From contig WSXV01000005.1 in assembly GCA_009773475.1 (NCBI GenBank), forward strand, positions 1-64,000: DNA of 64,000 bases, given 5' to 3'. Position numbers and translations under genes: made by a program. Shown one piece after another: positions 1 through 8,558 of this stretch (position 1 is the stretch's first letter; each line of letters begins with the position of its first letter). Origin of the DNA: Desulfobulbaceae bacterium. GTDB taxonomy: Bacteria > Desulfobacterota > Desulfobulbia > Desulfobulbales > Desulfocapsaceae. Below the pieces are notes generated by a model, which worked only from the letters and a program-made list of their open reading frames with translations, was not told the DNA's origin and searched no databases.

Positions 1-1405
1 CACCTCGGAAATCTTCTCGATATCTTCCACGGTTGTTGAGGTTGTCACCTGCATCTCGTTGATCTGATTTTTAATATCCACAGTGGCTGCAGCGGTCTGC
101 CGGGCCAGTTCCTTGATCTCGTTGGCGACAACGGCAAATCCTTTCCCTGCCTCTCCGGCTCTCGCGGCTTCAATGGTTGCGTTTAAGGCAAGGAGATTGG
201 TTTGTGCTGAAATCTCGGTGATGGTTTCGGTAACCCGACCTATCTTCCGGGCTGATTCGCCGAGGATGGCCATTTTCTCGGAAGCGACCCGTGACTGGGT
301 GACTGCGCCCTCAGAGATAGATCGAGCTTGTTCGGCACTCTGAGCAATCTCGTTGACGGTGGATGTCATTTCCTCGGTGGCGGAGGCGACCATGTTGACG
401 TTGCATGAGGACTGCTCCATCGCCGCTGATACTGCATGAGGACTGCTCCATCGCCGCTGATACTGACTGGATATTGACGCTCATCTCTTCAGTGGCTGCC
501 GCCACTGAAGAGGATTGATCCGCAGTGTTCTGAGCAGCAGAGGATAACTGCCGGGAAACAGATGCTAAATCGTTAGAGGAGGAGGTGAGGCTGCCGGCAT
601 TTATGACGATATCCCTGATCATGGCGCCCAACTGTTCAACCATTAAATTAAGCGATTTGGCCATCACGCCGATTTCATCCTTCTGGTCGATGTCGATCTT
701 GGCGGTGAAGTCTCCACCGGCCATGGCCTCAGCCAGGGCAGAAGCCTTGCCCACAGGGCCAGTGATCGAACGGATGATCATGATCGACAGGAAAACGCTA
801 AGGATCAGGGCCATGGCCAGCAGGGCAGTGATGATAATCTTTCCGGTACCGCTGAGATTGGCTGCCTGCTTCCCGAGTTCATCAGCCATCTTTTTTTGCA
901 AGGCGACAAATTCATCGACGGCTTCCATATAGTTTTTCTGAGATGTTCGGACCTCGTGGAACAGTACTTTTTTGGCAGATTCTATCTGCTCTGCCTTAAT
1001 AAACTCCATGTACGCCACAGAGTCCTTGATGTAGATTATGCGAAGATCGATCACTTTCTTTAACAGCATGCCCTCATCGCTACCCTTGACGAGGACTTTG
1101 TCCAACTGTTCGAGAATGTCAGCGATTGCCTTGCGGGATTTGTCAATCCGCTGAAATTCCTCATTCTGAGCCTGCTTGTTTTCGTCGATGATAATATTGC
1201 GCAGTCCCCGGGCGATGATATTGAGGTTATCTTTGATGTGATGCCCCTGTTCAATCTGCACCATATTATCGGTGATAAGCAGATTAATCTCCCCATGCAG
1301 CGAGTTGATTAACTTCAGTGAATATCCTCCCACAATCAGCATCAACACCATGATGAGCCCAAACCCAAAGCTTAATCGCGAACCAATCTTAAAATTTTTC
1401 AGCAT
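1..1405 (-). pseudogene. methyl-accepting chemotaxis receptor, frameshifted, cut by window edge
   Basis: The protein starts at 1405, with an AGGAGA ribosome site just upstream. It has an N-terminal membrane segment, a helical ligand-binding region, a second membrane segment near 790-860, a HAMP domain and the beginning of the cytoplasmic signalling coiled coil. The frame breaks at a perfect 31-bp tandem duplication (403-464). On the far side, another frame continues the receptor, including the conserved hairpin tip region ([20 protein letters not shown]) at about 150-230. Removing one repeat copy restores one continuous frame. As written, translation ends at 311 after about 45 unrelated residues, so the receptor would lose its CheA/CheW-binding tip. 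The rest of the 3' end lies outside the window. The family assignment is certain. Whether the break is real or an assembly error cannot be told here. Confidence 0.85.
403..464. repeat. 31-bp perfect tandem duplication inside the receptor gene
   Basis: Unit 1 is 403-433 and unit 2 is 434-464, identical over all 31 bases. The unit begins gcatgaggactgctcc. Because 31 is not a multiple of three, it shifts the reading frame of the chemotaxis receptor on the minus strand. Confidence 0.95.
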
Positions 1406-1586
1406 TGATATTCTCCTTTGTGAACATTTATAATAGATAGCTCTATCGTCTTGGATCACAGTGCCGTTGTGCGTGAAATTATCCCATTCCGTCGTCTTTC
1501 CCTAGGTGGCTGCAGCCAGTCCGCAGGAGGCCAGGGGAAAAGGGATCGCTCTTTATTTCATCCTTTTTCCCTTGGCCGCACATTCA

Positions 1587-1781
1587 TTAATCTTCATCAA
1601 AATCATAATCTTCCATCATCCCATCGGCGGCGATGTTAAGAAAAACGCCCATGGAGTCGCTGAGGTTTTTCACGATCTGGCTGTAGGCTAGCTTATCCTC
1701 AACGGTTTTTGCCTTTGCCAGTGACTTGAGCGCCTCGTTTAATTGGGTGGACATGCCTTCCATAATTTCTTCCGTTGCCAT
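1587..1781 (-). CDS. small acidic helical protein, 64 aa, unknown
   Basis: The ATG at 1781 is preceded by AAGGAG at good spacing, so this is a likely real small gene. The protein is helical and acidic, ends in a D/E-rich tail (MMEDYDFDED), has no cysteine and no membrane segment. It lies 193 bases downstream of the cyclic-nucleotide/PATAN gene on the same strand and may be cotranscribed with it. I do not recognise the family. Its size and character would suit an adaptor or small regulatory partner, but that is a guess. Confidence 0.6.
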   Translation of the reverse strand: MATEEIMEGMSTQLNEALKSLAKAKTVEDKLAYSQIVKNLSDSMGVFLNIAADGMMEDYDFDED

Positions 1782-1974
1782 GGTGTTCTCCTTTGTTTGG
1801 TTGTGTGAGTGGAAAAATGAAGTGGGAAACTACCTGTTTTCTAATGATATTCTGTTTGTTACTCTGCGGTTGTGAACAACACTTGATGATTAATTTCATG
1901 TGATCACAATTCGTATTGGTTGTCAAATAAGGGTTGTCCACTGTAAAGGAAAAACTCGAAACGTGGGATGGACC

Positions 1975-3072
1975 TTAGTTGGCGTCTCGATTGCGGCCTT
2001 CATCCAGGCGGCGCATGCCTTCCATAAGCAGCTTCATAAAGTAGCCGACTTCCGGTGTTTCGAATTCCTCGGGGGGAATGCCGGGGGTGAAGCGGAAACG
2101 GCCTTCTGATTCCTTGAGGAGCTCATAAAAGGCGCCCTCGCCGCTGAAAGCGCCGTATTTTGCCTTGATCAAGCAGCCCTGGCGGAAGGAGAAACGGGCC
2201 GAGCCCTTGGAGAGTTCGGTGATGGTCAGGATGCCGGTCTTGAGGTTCATGTTGAGGATCTGGAACAGGGCCTCGGCCGGGATCTCGGCCAGGTTGCCAT
2301 TCATCCCCGAGGAGAGATCCTGGGCCCGGATCATATTGGATTTGCTCAGCCGTTTTGCCATCAGTCGGGTGAAATAGAGCTGGATAGCGGGGAACTGATC
2401 GAGAATCTTGAGGAAGTTTTTGCGGTCGATGGAGAGGATAGCCGTGGGCTCGCAGACCTGGATGGTGGCGCTGACCGGCTCGTTGCAGATCAGACTCATC
2501 TCGCCGAAGACGTCGCCTTGTTTAAGGGTGGAGATGGTTATCCCCACCTTGTTCAGCACATTGACGCTCCCTTTGGCGATGATAAAGAAACTGCCGCCCG
2601 GGTCTCCCTTGCGGATGACAATATCGCCAGCCTTGAATTTGTTAAGTTTGAAGTGCTGCACCACCTTGGAGATGTTCTGCTCGTCGATGTTTTTGAAGAA
2701 GGCGAAGCTGCTGAGCTGAGGCAGCATGGCGGTCAGCTCGGTGGCGTCGTCGTTAAAGTCCAGGCCTTCCATGGTGCTCTCGTTGGTATGCTCCAGCCGG
2801 AGCGAACCGGTGCAACCACTGCAGGAGATGATGCACACCGGGATCTTGTCGGCCCGTTCGTAGTGAATGAGGACCTTGGTCAGATCGCTGCTCAGAATCT
2901 TGCATTTTTCCTTCTCCAACGGCGAGGTGATGATCACCGTGCTGAACAGGGTGTTTTCCTCGCTGTTGGCCATGGAGATGGTGATCCCGGTGACACTGAA
3001 GGCATCTCCATAGCTGAAGAGGGGGCATCTATTATTTTCGGTGACCTTGAACAGGATTTTCGGGAAACTCAT
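1975..3072 (-). CDS. cyclic-nucleotide-binding and PATAN (DUF4388) domain protein
   Basis: This 365-residue soluble protein has three parts. Residues about 1-105 are an unassigned N-terminal region with a short Cys pair (CSGC) and other cysteines. Residues about 120-240 are a CRP-type cyclic-nucleotide-binding domain, with FKAGDIVIRKGDPG and GDVFGEMSLICNEPVSAT matching the beta roll and phosphate-binding cassette. Residues about 255-350 are a PATAN/DUF4388 domain (LFQILNMNLKTGILTI). It has no DNA-binding helix-turn-helix, so it is unlikely to be a CRP-type transcription factor. PATAN domains are known in bacterial two-component and polar-differentiation systems, so a signalling scaffold role is inferred. 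It stands alone upstream of the small acidic gene and diverges from nifH across a 476-base gap. Confidence 0.8.
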   Translation of the reverse strand: MSFPKILFKVTENNRCPLFSYGDAFSVTGITISMANSEENTLFSTVIITSPLEKEKCKILSSDLTKVLIHYERADKIPVCIISCSGCTGSLRLEHTNESTMEGLDFNDDATELTAMLPQLSSFAFFKNIDEQNISKVVQHFKLNKFKAGDIVIRKGDPGGSFFIIAKGSVNVLNKVGITISTLKQGDVFGEMSLICNEPVSATIQVCEPTAILSIDRKNFLKILDQFPAIQLYFTRLMAKRLSKSNMIRAQDLSSGMNGNLAEIPAEALFQILNMNLKTGILTITELSKGSARFSFRQGCLIKAKYGAFSGEGAFYELLKESEGRFRFTPGIPPEEFETPEVGYFMKLLMEGMRRLDEGRNRDAN

Positions 3073-3306
3073 GGCGCTTTGCCTGTGATGGAACGGGTGG
3101 ATTGGAGAGGTGTTGCACCCTCAGGATCTGATCTTTGCAAAGAGCAGAGATCGCACGAGGGAGAGCAGCGTTGGATATCTTTTTATGTACCAGTATGAGG
3201 GGTAATTCTCAAGAAGAATGGAGAGCGCCCAACCCGGAAGGCCCCCTTTTGTCACTGTTTCTCTTTCAGTCTGTTTTCCTACCAAATTGTCGAGTTTTCC
3301 TCAAAT

Positions 3307-3322
3307 TGTCATCTTCTGCACA
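3307..3322 (+). promoter_or_regulatory. NifA upstream activator site, TGT-N10-ACA
   Basis: The exact consensus TGT-N10-ACA occurs at 3307-3322, about 90 bases upstream of the -24 element at 3411, which is the usual distance. A second near match (TGT-N10-TCA) begins a few bases earlier, at about 3289-3304. The rest of the 3073-3548 gap shows no gene. A nifA gene is present in this window at 33570-35240. Confidence 0.7.
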
Positions 3323-3410
3323 AATTAGACATTTCCTCATTTTTGGGTCTTTTCGTCCTCTCAGTCTCTGAAACCCTTGTCCTGTAAGTATCCGCGCTTT
3401 TTTTATCTTT

Positions 3411-3426
3411 TGGCACAGCCTTTGTA
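3411..3426 (+). promoter_or_regulatory. sigma-54 promoter of the nifH operon
   Basis: TGGCACAGCCTTTGTA has the -24 GG and a -12 G exactly ten bases apart. The -12 dinucleotide is GT instead of the consensus GC. Transcription would start near 3437, giving a leader of about 110 bases before nifH. Confidence 0.65.
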
Positions 3427-3455
3427 GTAGAGCATACAAACAAGATTGGCATTGA

Positions 3456-4382
<927 letters not shown>

Positions 4383-4440
4383 CTGCAAACAAGTATTTGA
4401 TTTTCGAAGAAAACAACTAAAAATTAAAGGAGAGAAAAAT

Positions 4441-4797
4441 ATGTTGACCATGATAAGAGCAATCGTTCGACCGGAAAAAGCAGACAAGATCCTCTCGTCC
4501 CTTATGGATGCCGGGTTCCCTTCCGTCACGAAATATGCAGTTGCCGGCCGTGGCAAACAACGCGGTATCAAGATCGGCGATGTTACCTATGATGAGATTC
4601 CAAAGGTCATGCTGATGTGCGTGATCAACCCTGCGGACAAGGAATTTGTCCTCAATACGATTATGGGTGCCGCCAAGTCTGGAATTAAAGGGGCTTTTGG
4701 CGATGGCAAAATATTTGTCAGCGATGTGGAAGAGGCTTACACCATTAGCTCTGGTGTCAAGGAGACGGCATTTGAAACCGAGAGGGGGCCGGTATGA
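4441..4797 (+). CDS. nifI1: nitrogen regulatory PII-like protein NifI1
   Basis: This 118-residue GlnB-family protein is of the NifI1 (GlnBI) subgroup, which lies between nifH and nifD in archaea and in many anaerobic bacteria. Known NifI1/NifI2 complexes switch nitrogenase off after ammonium addition by binding the MoFe protein and are relieved by 2-oxoglutarate. The sequence shows the PII core (MIRAIVRPEKADKILSSLMD near the N-terminus, GDGKIFVS near the end). Its T-loop lacks the classical uridylylated tyrosine context. A strong ribosome site (AAAGGAGAG) precedes the ATG. Its stop overlaps the next start by four bases (ATGA). Confidence 0.95.
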   Translation: MLTMIRAIVRPEKADKILSSLMDAGFPSVTKYAVAGRGKQRGIKIGDVTYDEIPKVMLMCVINPADKEFVLNTIMGAAKSGIKGAFGDGKIFVSDVEEAYTISSGVKETAFETERGPV

Positions 4798-5168
4798 AAG
4801 AGGTGATCGCCATTGTGCGTATAAACATGATGAACCAGACCAAACAGGCCCTCACCGATGCTGGAATTGATGCTTTTTTTGCCCATGAGGCCCATGGCCG
4901 GGGCAAGGGGTTTGTCAATCTCCATGTTCTTGAGGGAGCGAATCAAGGCTATGAGGAGGCTGCGTCCATTTTGGGTGAAAAGGGCAAACTCTATGGCAAA
5001 CGGGTGGTGACGGTGGTGGTTAAGGATGAGCAAGTGCAGGATGTTGTGGCTGCCATCATCAGCGTGAATCAGAGCGGTAAGCCCGGTGACGGCAAGATCT
5101 TTATCCTGCCCCTGGCCGATGCGGTGCGGGTGCGTACGGGAGAGACGGGACAAAAAGCCATTATCTAA
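4794..5168 (+). CDS. nifI2: nitrogen regulatory PII-like protein NifI2
   Basis: This second PII-like subunit (124 residues) overlaps nifI1 by four bases, implying translational coupling and assembly as a pair. The PII fold is visible (VIAIVRINMMNQTKQALTDA at the start, GDGKIFILPLADAVRVRTGE at the end), with the longer T-loop region typical of NifI2. Together with NifI1 it should provide post-translational ammonium switch-off of nitrogenase, which fits the absence of the DraT/DraG system from this window. Confidence 0.95.
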   Translation: MKEVIAIVRINMMNQTKQALTDAGIDAFFAHEAHGRGKGFVNLHVLEGANQGYEEAASILGEKGKLYGKRVVTVVVKDEQVQDVVAAIISVNQSGKPGDGKIFILPLADAVRVRTGETGQKAII

Positions 5169-5180
5169 CCCGTTAAAAAA

Positions 5181-5319
5181 AACAAGGCCAGCTGTGTAGC
5201 GAGAACGGCTAAGGGGTTGGGAAGAAATTGGGATACAAGGTCAAGTTATTTCTTAACGGTTCTTAAGTTGCTGTCAATAAACAACAAGGCCATCTGAATA
5301 GTCAGAACGGTAGAAGGGG
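5181..5319 (+). repeat. two imperfect direct repeats in the nifI2-nifD gap
   Basis: The 224-base gap between nifI2 and nifD holds two related copies, from about 5181 and about 5283. Both begin AACAAGGCC, then diverge, then share AGAACGG and a purine-rich AAGGGG stretch. The copies are 102 bases apart. No promoter consensus is evident. They could be paired protein-binding or mRNA structural elements controlling nifD relative to the upstream genes. Confidence 0.5.
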
Positions 5320-5392
5320 CCGCTGCGAAAGAAATATTTTGAGCAACACACAGTCGAAGCGGTTCCTAATACGTACAATAAGGAGGAAGGAA

Positions 5393-7033
5393 ATGGCAAT
5401 ATCAACCCTGAAAAAAATAGCGCCGGATGATCCGGCTCATATCAAGGCCGAGCTGCTGGCCAAGTACCCGTCCAAGGTGGCCCGCAAGCGATCCAAGCAG
5501 ATTATGATCAATGAGGCCCTGGAGAATACTACGCCGGAGATTATGGCGAACGTCCGGACGACTCCCGGTATTATCACCATGCGTGGTTGTAGTTATGCCG
5601 GTTGTAAGGGCGTTATCATGGGGCCGACCCGCGATGTTGTCAACCTGGTGCACGGCCCTATCGGATGTAGCTTCTACGCCTGGTTGACACGTCGGAACCA
5701 GACCAATGCCGGGACTGATGGCGCCAACTATATAAACTACTGCTTCAGCACCGATATGCAGGATTCGGATATTATCTTTGGCGGGGAGAAAAAACTGGAG
5801 GCCGCTATCCAAGAAGCCTATGACCTTTTCCACCCTCGATCCATTGCCATTTTTGCGACCTGTCCCGTGGGTCTGATCGGTGATGATATTCATACCGTGG
5901 CCAGAAGGATGAAGGAAAAATTCGGTGACTGTAATGTTCTGGCCTTTTCCTGCGAAGGGTACAAGGGTGTGTCTCAGTCAGCTGGACATCATATTGCCAA
6001 TAATCAGATCTTCCGCCACATTGTGGGCGAGAATGATGAGGTCAAACCCGGCAAATACAAGATCAACCTGCTGGGTGAGTACAATATCGGTGGTGACGGG
6101 TTTGAGATTGACCGAATTCTTAAGAAGTGCGGGATCACCAATATCTCCACCTTCTCAGGAAACTCCACCTACGATCAGTTTGCCTCGTGTCATACCGCTG
6201 ATCTGAACGCGGTCATGTGTCACCGCTCGATCAACTACGTGGCCGATATGCTCGAGACTAAATACGGAATTCCCTGGGTGAAGGTGAATTTTATCGGCGC
6301 CGAGGCTACTGCCAAGTCATTGCGCAAGATTGCCGGTTATTTTGGCGAAAAGGAACTCATCGACCAGGTGGAAGCCGTCATTGCCGAGGAGATGCCTAAT
6401 GTTGAGACTGCCCTGGCTGATGTCCTGCCCCGTACTACGGGCAAGACGGCCATGATGTTTCTCGGCGGTTCGCGAGCCCATCATTATCAGGAGCTGTTTA
6501 AGGAAATGGGAATGAAGGTTATTGCCGCCGGTTACGAGTTTGCCCATCGCGATGACTATGAGGGACGGCATGTTATTCCGGATCTCAAGGTGGATGCTGA
6601 TAGTAGAAATATCGAGGAGATAGTGGTCTATCGCGACGAGGATAAGTTCAAGGCGCGCAAGACTGCGGAAGAGATGAAGGCGCTGGAAGACTCCGGGTAT
6701 AAGTTCAAGGAGTATGAAGGCATGGTTCCGGAAATGGAGAAAGGCACCCTGATTATTGATGATCTCAATCAGTATGAGGCGGAAAAGTTGGTGGAACTGA
6801 TGAAACCGGATCTCTTCTGCGGCGGAATTAAAGAGAAGTATTCCATTCAGAAGCTGGGTGTGCCCATGAAGCAGCTCCACAGCTATGACTCCGGCGGTCC
6901 TTATGCCGGGTTCAAGGGCGCGATTAATTTCTACTATGAGATTGACCGTCTGGTAAACAGCAGGGTCTGGAGCTATATGAAGGCCCCATGGCAGGATAAT
7001 CCCCAGCTTTCAGCTACATACGGCTGGGAATAA
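5393..7033 (+). CDS. nifD: nitrogenase MoFe protein alpha chain
   Basis: NifD carries the FeMo-cofactor and half of the P-cluster ligands. Seen in the 546 residues are P-cluster cysteines C66, C92 and C157, the cofactor ligand C276 (in CHRSINY) and the cofactor histidine H496 (in LHSYDSGG). At about 384-450 it has the extra segment found in group II/III alpha chains, which explains the length compared with about 490 residues in Azotobacter. The cofactor environment and the presence of nifE, nifN and nifV point to the molybdenum enzyme, not Vnf or Anf, and no vnfG/anfG gene is present. The start at 5393 has AGGAGG seven bases upstream; an in-frame TTG at 5339 was rejected. Confidence 0.97.
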   Translation: MAISTLKKIAPDDPAHIKAELLAKYPSKVARKRSKQIMINEALENTTPEIMANVRTTPGIITMRGCSYAGCKGVIMGPTRDVVNLVHGPIGCSFYAWLTRRNQTNAGTDGANYINYCFSTDMQDSDIIFGGEKKLEAAIQEAYDLFHPRSIAIFATCPVGLIGDDIHTVARRMKEKFGDCNVLAFSCEGYKGVSQSAGHHIANNQIFRHIVGENDEVKPGKYKINLLGEYNIGGDGFEIDRILKKCGITNISTFSGNSTYDQFASCHTADLNAVMCHRSINYVADMLETKYGIPWVKVNFIGAEATAKSLRKIAGYFGEKELIDQVEAVIAEEMPNVETALADVLPRTTGKTAMMFLGGSRAHHYQELFKEMGMKVIAAGYEFAHRDDYEGRHVIPDLKVDADSRNIEEIVVYRDEDKFKARKTAEEMKALEDSGYKFKEYEGMVPEMEKGTLIIDDLNQYEAEKLVELMKPDLFCGGIKEKYSIQKLGVPMKQLHSYDSGGPYAGFKGAINFYYEIDRLVNSRVWSYMKAPWQDNPQLSATYGWE

Positions 7034-7087
7034 GATGGCCTGGCCATCGTAGAAATCAATCTTTTTACGCAATTTTTGAGGTTTATC

Positions 7088-8461
7088 ATGCTATTACGAC
7101 ACACACCCAAAGAAATCACAGAGCGCAGCGCCTTGATGATCAATCCGGCCAAGACCTGCCAGCCCATTGGCGCCATGTATGCGGCACTGGGCATCCACGG
7201 CTGTCTGCCGCACAGTCACGGTTCCCAGGGCTGCTGCGCCTACCATCGCAGCGCCTTGACCCGGCATTATAAAGAACCGGTTTCCGCATCTACCAGCTCC
7301 TTCACGGAAGGTTCATCGGTGTTCGGTGGGCAGGCCAATATGCTTCAGGCCATTGAAAATATCTTCGCCGTCTATAACCCGGAGATCATTGCGTGCCATA
7401 CCACCTGTCTTTCTGAGACCATCGGGGATGATCTGAAACAGATCCGTAAAAAGGCCATTACCGAGGGCAAGATTCCTGAAGGCAAGTACATGATCAGCGC
7501 CTCGACGCCCAGTTATGTTGGTTCGCATGTCACCGGATTTTCCAATATGGTCAAGTCCATGGTCGGACTTGCTGAGCCCACCGGCAAGAAAAATGGCAAG
7601 GTCAATATTATCCCCGGCTGGGTTGAGCCGTCGGATATGGAGGAGATCAAACGCCTGACCAATATGATCGGGGTAAAGACCATTATGTTTCCGGATACCT
7701 CCGGGGTATTGAATGGCCCTCTGTCTGGTGAGTATAAGATGTATCCCGATGGCGGGGTAACCGTGGCGGAACTGCAGTCTACCGGCGATTCCATCGGCAC
7801 CCTGGCCTTAGGAGAATGGTGCTCTGCCGACGCCGCCCGTGAGCTTGATGTCAAGCACAAGGTGCCCTGCCAGATCCTTGATATGCCCTTTGGACTCAAG
7901 GCCACTGATCGGTTCATTGACGCCCTGCGTATCATTGCCGGGGTCACCGTTCCCGATGAGCTGTCCATGGAGCGTGGACAGCTGGTGGACATGATCTCCG
8001 ATATGCATCAGTATGTGTATCACAAGAAGGTGGCCCTGGTGGGCGACCCGGATCAGGTCATCGCCATGACTGAGTTCCTGGTTTCCATTGATATGTGTCC
8101 CGTTCATATTGTGACCGGTACTCCAGGCAAGGCCTTTGAGCGCCGGATCAAGGAGATTACCAAGGACATGCCCTTCCCGTGCAACGTCAAGGCCAAAGGC
8201 GACATGTTCCTGCTCCATCAGTGGATCAAGAACGAACCGGTGGATCTGATCATTGGTAACACCTATTGCAAGTATATCTCCCGTGATGAGGATATCCCAT
8301 TGGTTCGCTGGGGTTTCCCCATCCTCGATCGGCAGGGGCATCAGTATTTCCCGACGGTGGGATATAAGGGGGCCTTGCGGCTTCTGGAGAAGATTTTAAA
8401 TGTTATCCAGGATCGCAAGGATCGCGATGATCCGGAATCGAAGTTTGAACTTGTCCTGTAA
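7088..8461 (+). CDS. nifK: nitrogenase MoFe protein beta chain
   Basis: NifK pairs with NifD and supplies the other P-cluster ligands. C24, C49 and C107 occupy the ligand positions (KTCQP, SQGCC, TTCLSE). At 457 residues it has the short N-terminus typical of group II/III beta chains. It starts 54 bases after nifD; the ATG at 7088 is preceded by GAGG and is preferred over an in-frame TTG at 7076. It belongs to the nifHI1I2DK transcription unit. A strong GC-rich hairpin follows its stop codon. Confidence 0.97.
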   Translation: MLLRHTPKEITERSALMINPAKTCQPIGAMYAALGIHGCLPHSHGSQGCCAYHRSALTRHYKEPVSASTSSFTEGSSVFGGQANMLQAIENIFAVYNPEIIACHTTCLSETIGDDLKQIRKKAITEGKIPEGKYMISASTPSYVGSHVTGFSNMVKSMVGLAEPTGKKNGKVNIIPGWVEPSDMEEIKRLTNMIGVKTIMFPDTSGVLNGPLSGEYKMYPDGGVTVAELQSTGDSIGTLALGEWCSADAARELDVKHKVPCQILDMPFGLKATDRFIDALRIIAGVTVPDELSMERGQLVDMISDMHQYVYHKKVALVGDPDQVIAMTEFLVSIDMCPVHIVTGTPGKAFERRIKEITKDMPFPCNVKAKGDMFLLHQWIKNEPVDLIIGNTYCKYISRDEDIPLVRWGFPILDRQGHQYFPTVGYKGALRLLEKILNVIQDRKDRDDPESKFELVL

Positions 8462-8486
8462 GAATTATTGCAGGAAACCCGCTGCT

Positions 8487-8515
8487 CCCCTTCCCCGCCC
8501 ATGGCGGGGAAGGGG
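8487..8515 (+). promoter_or_regulatory. strong hairpin after nifK
   Basis: A perfect 13-bp inverted repeat (8487-8499 with 8503-8515, arm CCCCTTCCCCGCC) closes a 3-base loop. No run of T follows, so it is not a normal intrinsic terminator. It may stabilise the 3' end of nifHDK mRNA after processing, or lower expression of the downstream accessory genes. Confidence 0.7.
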
Positions 8516-8558
8516 CAGGGAGATGGATAGACCAAAAGCAGAGAAGATGTAAGAGAAT

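Noticed and set aside
5339-5392. N-terminal extension of NifD from a TTG
   Set aside because: No ribosome site precedes the TTG, whereas AGGAGG precedes the ATG at 5393, and family members begin there.
5393-8461. Vanadium or iron-only nitrogenase
   Set aside because: No delta subunit gene (vnfG/anfG), and nifE, nifN and nifV are present with Mo-type cofactor-site residues.
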